NCBI GenBank assembly: GCA_002504525.1
Contig: DATD01000012.1
Span: 22,967-62,435 of the forward strand
Direction: 5' to 3'
Length of the DNA stretch: 39,469 bases
DNA from: Methanomassiliicoccus sp. UBA345
GTDB lineage: Archaea > Thermoplasmatota > Thermoplasmata > Methanomassiliicoccales > Methanomassiliicoccaceae
The position numbers were made by a program, and so were the translations under genes. The notes beneath the pieces were generated by a model. It had not been told where the DNA came from. It saw nothing but the letters and a program-made list of their open reading frames with translations, and did no database searches. Below, piece by piece: positions 38,965 through 39,469 of the stretch (position 1 is the stretch's first letter; every line of letters begins with the position of its first letter).

Positions 38965-38985
38965 GGGGCGGCCATGGGCCGCCCC
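38965..38985 (-). repeat. Perfect GC-rich hairpin at the 5' end of the ligase leader
   Basis: Nine-base arms GGGGCGGCC and GGCCGCCCC around ATG. A TATA-like CTCTTATCA on the minus strand at 39019-39011 puts the predicted ligase transcript start near 38988, so the hairpin would be the first structure in the message, about 42 bases before the ligase ATG. Confidence 0.55.
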
Positions 38986-39062
38986 GAGTGTGACAGGTGA
39001 TGACACGGCATGATAAGAGCTTTGGCCTCCCAGCCCTCTGCCGACGGGGCTTTGGACAGCTA

Positions 39063-39072
39063 GTTTTAATCT
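39063..39072 (+). promoter_or_regulatory. TATA-like element of the acidic/basic tail protein
   Basis: GTTTTAATCT centred 28 bases before ATG 39095, fitting leaderless transcription and supporting the first of the three nearby ATG codons. Confidence 0.45.
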
Positions 39073-39094
39073 ATGATGGGGGATATGTTGCCTC

Positions 39095-39442
39095 ATGGTG
39101 AGCAAGATGGACCATCTCTACGCCATGCTAGACGATCTGGACGACGACCTTTCGGCCATGCAGGAAGACCTCGAGGTGGCGATCGAGCTCCTCGCAGAGG
39201 GCGAGACCAAGAAGGTCAAGATCATCCTCGAGGAGATGAGCTCCTTCCTGGTGGACTTCCTGGAGACCGAGGAATGCGATGATGAGGAGTGCGAGTGCTT
39301 CACCATCGATGAGGAGGAATCGGTTCCCGTGGAGGCCGCCCCGGCCAAGGAGGCGAAGAAGCCTGCTGCCAAGGCGCCAGCTAAGAAGCCTGCTGCCAAG
39401 GCGCCTGCCAAGAAGCCGGCGAAGAAAACGTCCAAGAAGTGA
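39095..39442 (+). CDS. Small acidic protein with histone-H1-like Lys/Ala/Pro tail
   Basis: Unrecognised 115-residue protein with a bipartite charge. Residues 1-75 are acidic and helical (MLDDLDDDLSAMQEDLEVAIELL, then ILEEMSSFLVDFLETEE) and include three cysteines in ECDDEECECF. Residues about 82-115 are a disordered basic tail of KKPAAKAPA repeats ending KKTSKK, as in histone H1 or mycobacterial HU-type tails. ATG 39095 is the expected leaderless start; ATG 39107 gives four fewer residues. The gene stands alone, divergent from the ligase. Possible roles are nucleic-acid binding or charge-mediated assembly; none is shown. Confidence 0.8.
   Translation: MVSKMDHLYAMLDDLDDDLSAMQEDLEVAIELLAEGETKKVKIILEEMSSFLVDFLETEECDDEECECFTIDEEESVPVEAAPAKEAKKPAAKAPAKKPAAKAPAKKPAKKTSKK
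39356..39409 (+). repeat. Two 27-base coding repeats (KKPAAKAPA)
   Basis: Two adjacent 27-base units, differing at only two positions, encode KKPAAKAPA twice inside the basic tail; a third partial unit (AAGAAGCCGGCG) follows. Such repeats change copy number easily, so tail length may vary between strains. Confidence 0.8.
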
Positions 39443-39454
39443 TCCAAAACCTCT

Positions 39455-39469
39455 TCCGGACCCTTTTTT
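39455..39469 (+). terminator. Possible T-run terminator, cut by the window end
   Basis: CGGACCC followed by seven T reaches the last base, about 20 bases after the stop codon at 39442. A T-run is the usual archaeal termination signal, but its full extent is not visible. Confidence 0.4.

Noticed and set aside
39356..39420. Short tandem repeats as a CRISPR array
   Set aside because: Repeats are in-frame coding units with no unique spacers; they encode the basic protein tail.

Overview
The window reads as a GC-rich archaeal chromosome segment. Archaeal markers are CDP-archaeol synthase, an Sm-like RNA-binding protein, an XPD-type Fe-S helicase, a TrmB-type regulator, a family 4 uracil-DNA glycosylase, archaeal-style SMC/ScpA/ScpB, and many genes with an A/T-rich TATA-like element about 25-30 bp before the start codon (leaderless or short-leader transcription). 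The combination, including a small protein resembling the Thermoplasmata-type DUF6015 family, a symporter with a tiny accessory subunit, and paired aryl-acid CoA ligase and ACT proteins, suggests a Thermoplasmata lineage, most likely Methanomassiliicoccales. That placement is an inference from gene content and GC; no methanogenesis gene lies here.

Layout. 1-5488 (minus): a tight operon with a fused two-domain ABC permease, two complete ATPases, a DUF47/PhoU-like protein and a sugar-phosphate mutase cut by the window edge. 5569-6763 (minus): Sm-like protein and an NDP-sugar pyrophosphorylase. 6843-12096 (minus): smc-scpA-scpB plus a two-helix membrane protein. 12389-18598: a surface-glycan region with three family 2 glycosyltransferases on plus and, on minus, an acetyltransferase, aminotransferase, oxidoreductase and GT4 set resembling diacetamido-sugar (WlbA/B/C type) synthesis. 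18540-20189 (minus): carS-pyrE-udg. 20318-25768: cupin, TrmB regulator facing a NapH-like Fe-S membrane protein, acetate-type transporter, XPD-like helicase and a cysteine-rich ferredoxin-like protein.

25902-31110: a small acidic protein and a thiamine-binding-like protein flank a striking AT-rich inverted repeat, followed by a four-gene two-component operon (PAS protein, kinase, receiver, receiver-PAS-kinase). 31324-34001 (minus): serA and a class V aminotransferase for serine synthesis, preceded by a possible leader ORF. 34273-34988 (minus): a tandem pair of small ferredoxin-fold proteins with a foldable element upstream. 35334-37062 (minus): a sodium/solute symporter and its 35-residue partner. 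37191-38923 (minus): phenylacetate-CoA ligase type enzyme and a double-ACT protein. 39095-39442 (plus): a small acidic protein with a Lys/Ala/Pro tail.

No rRNA, tRNA, CRISPR array, insertion sequence or phage gene was recognised. The least explained parts are the ABC system with no binding protein and a probable ATT-started ATPase, the 34-bp inverted repeat at 26377-26410, the split sensor/kinase operon, the structured element at 35101-35163, and the acidic/basic protein at the right edge. Promoter positions are read by eye and are tentative.
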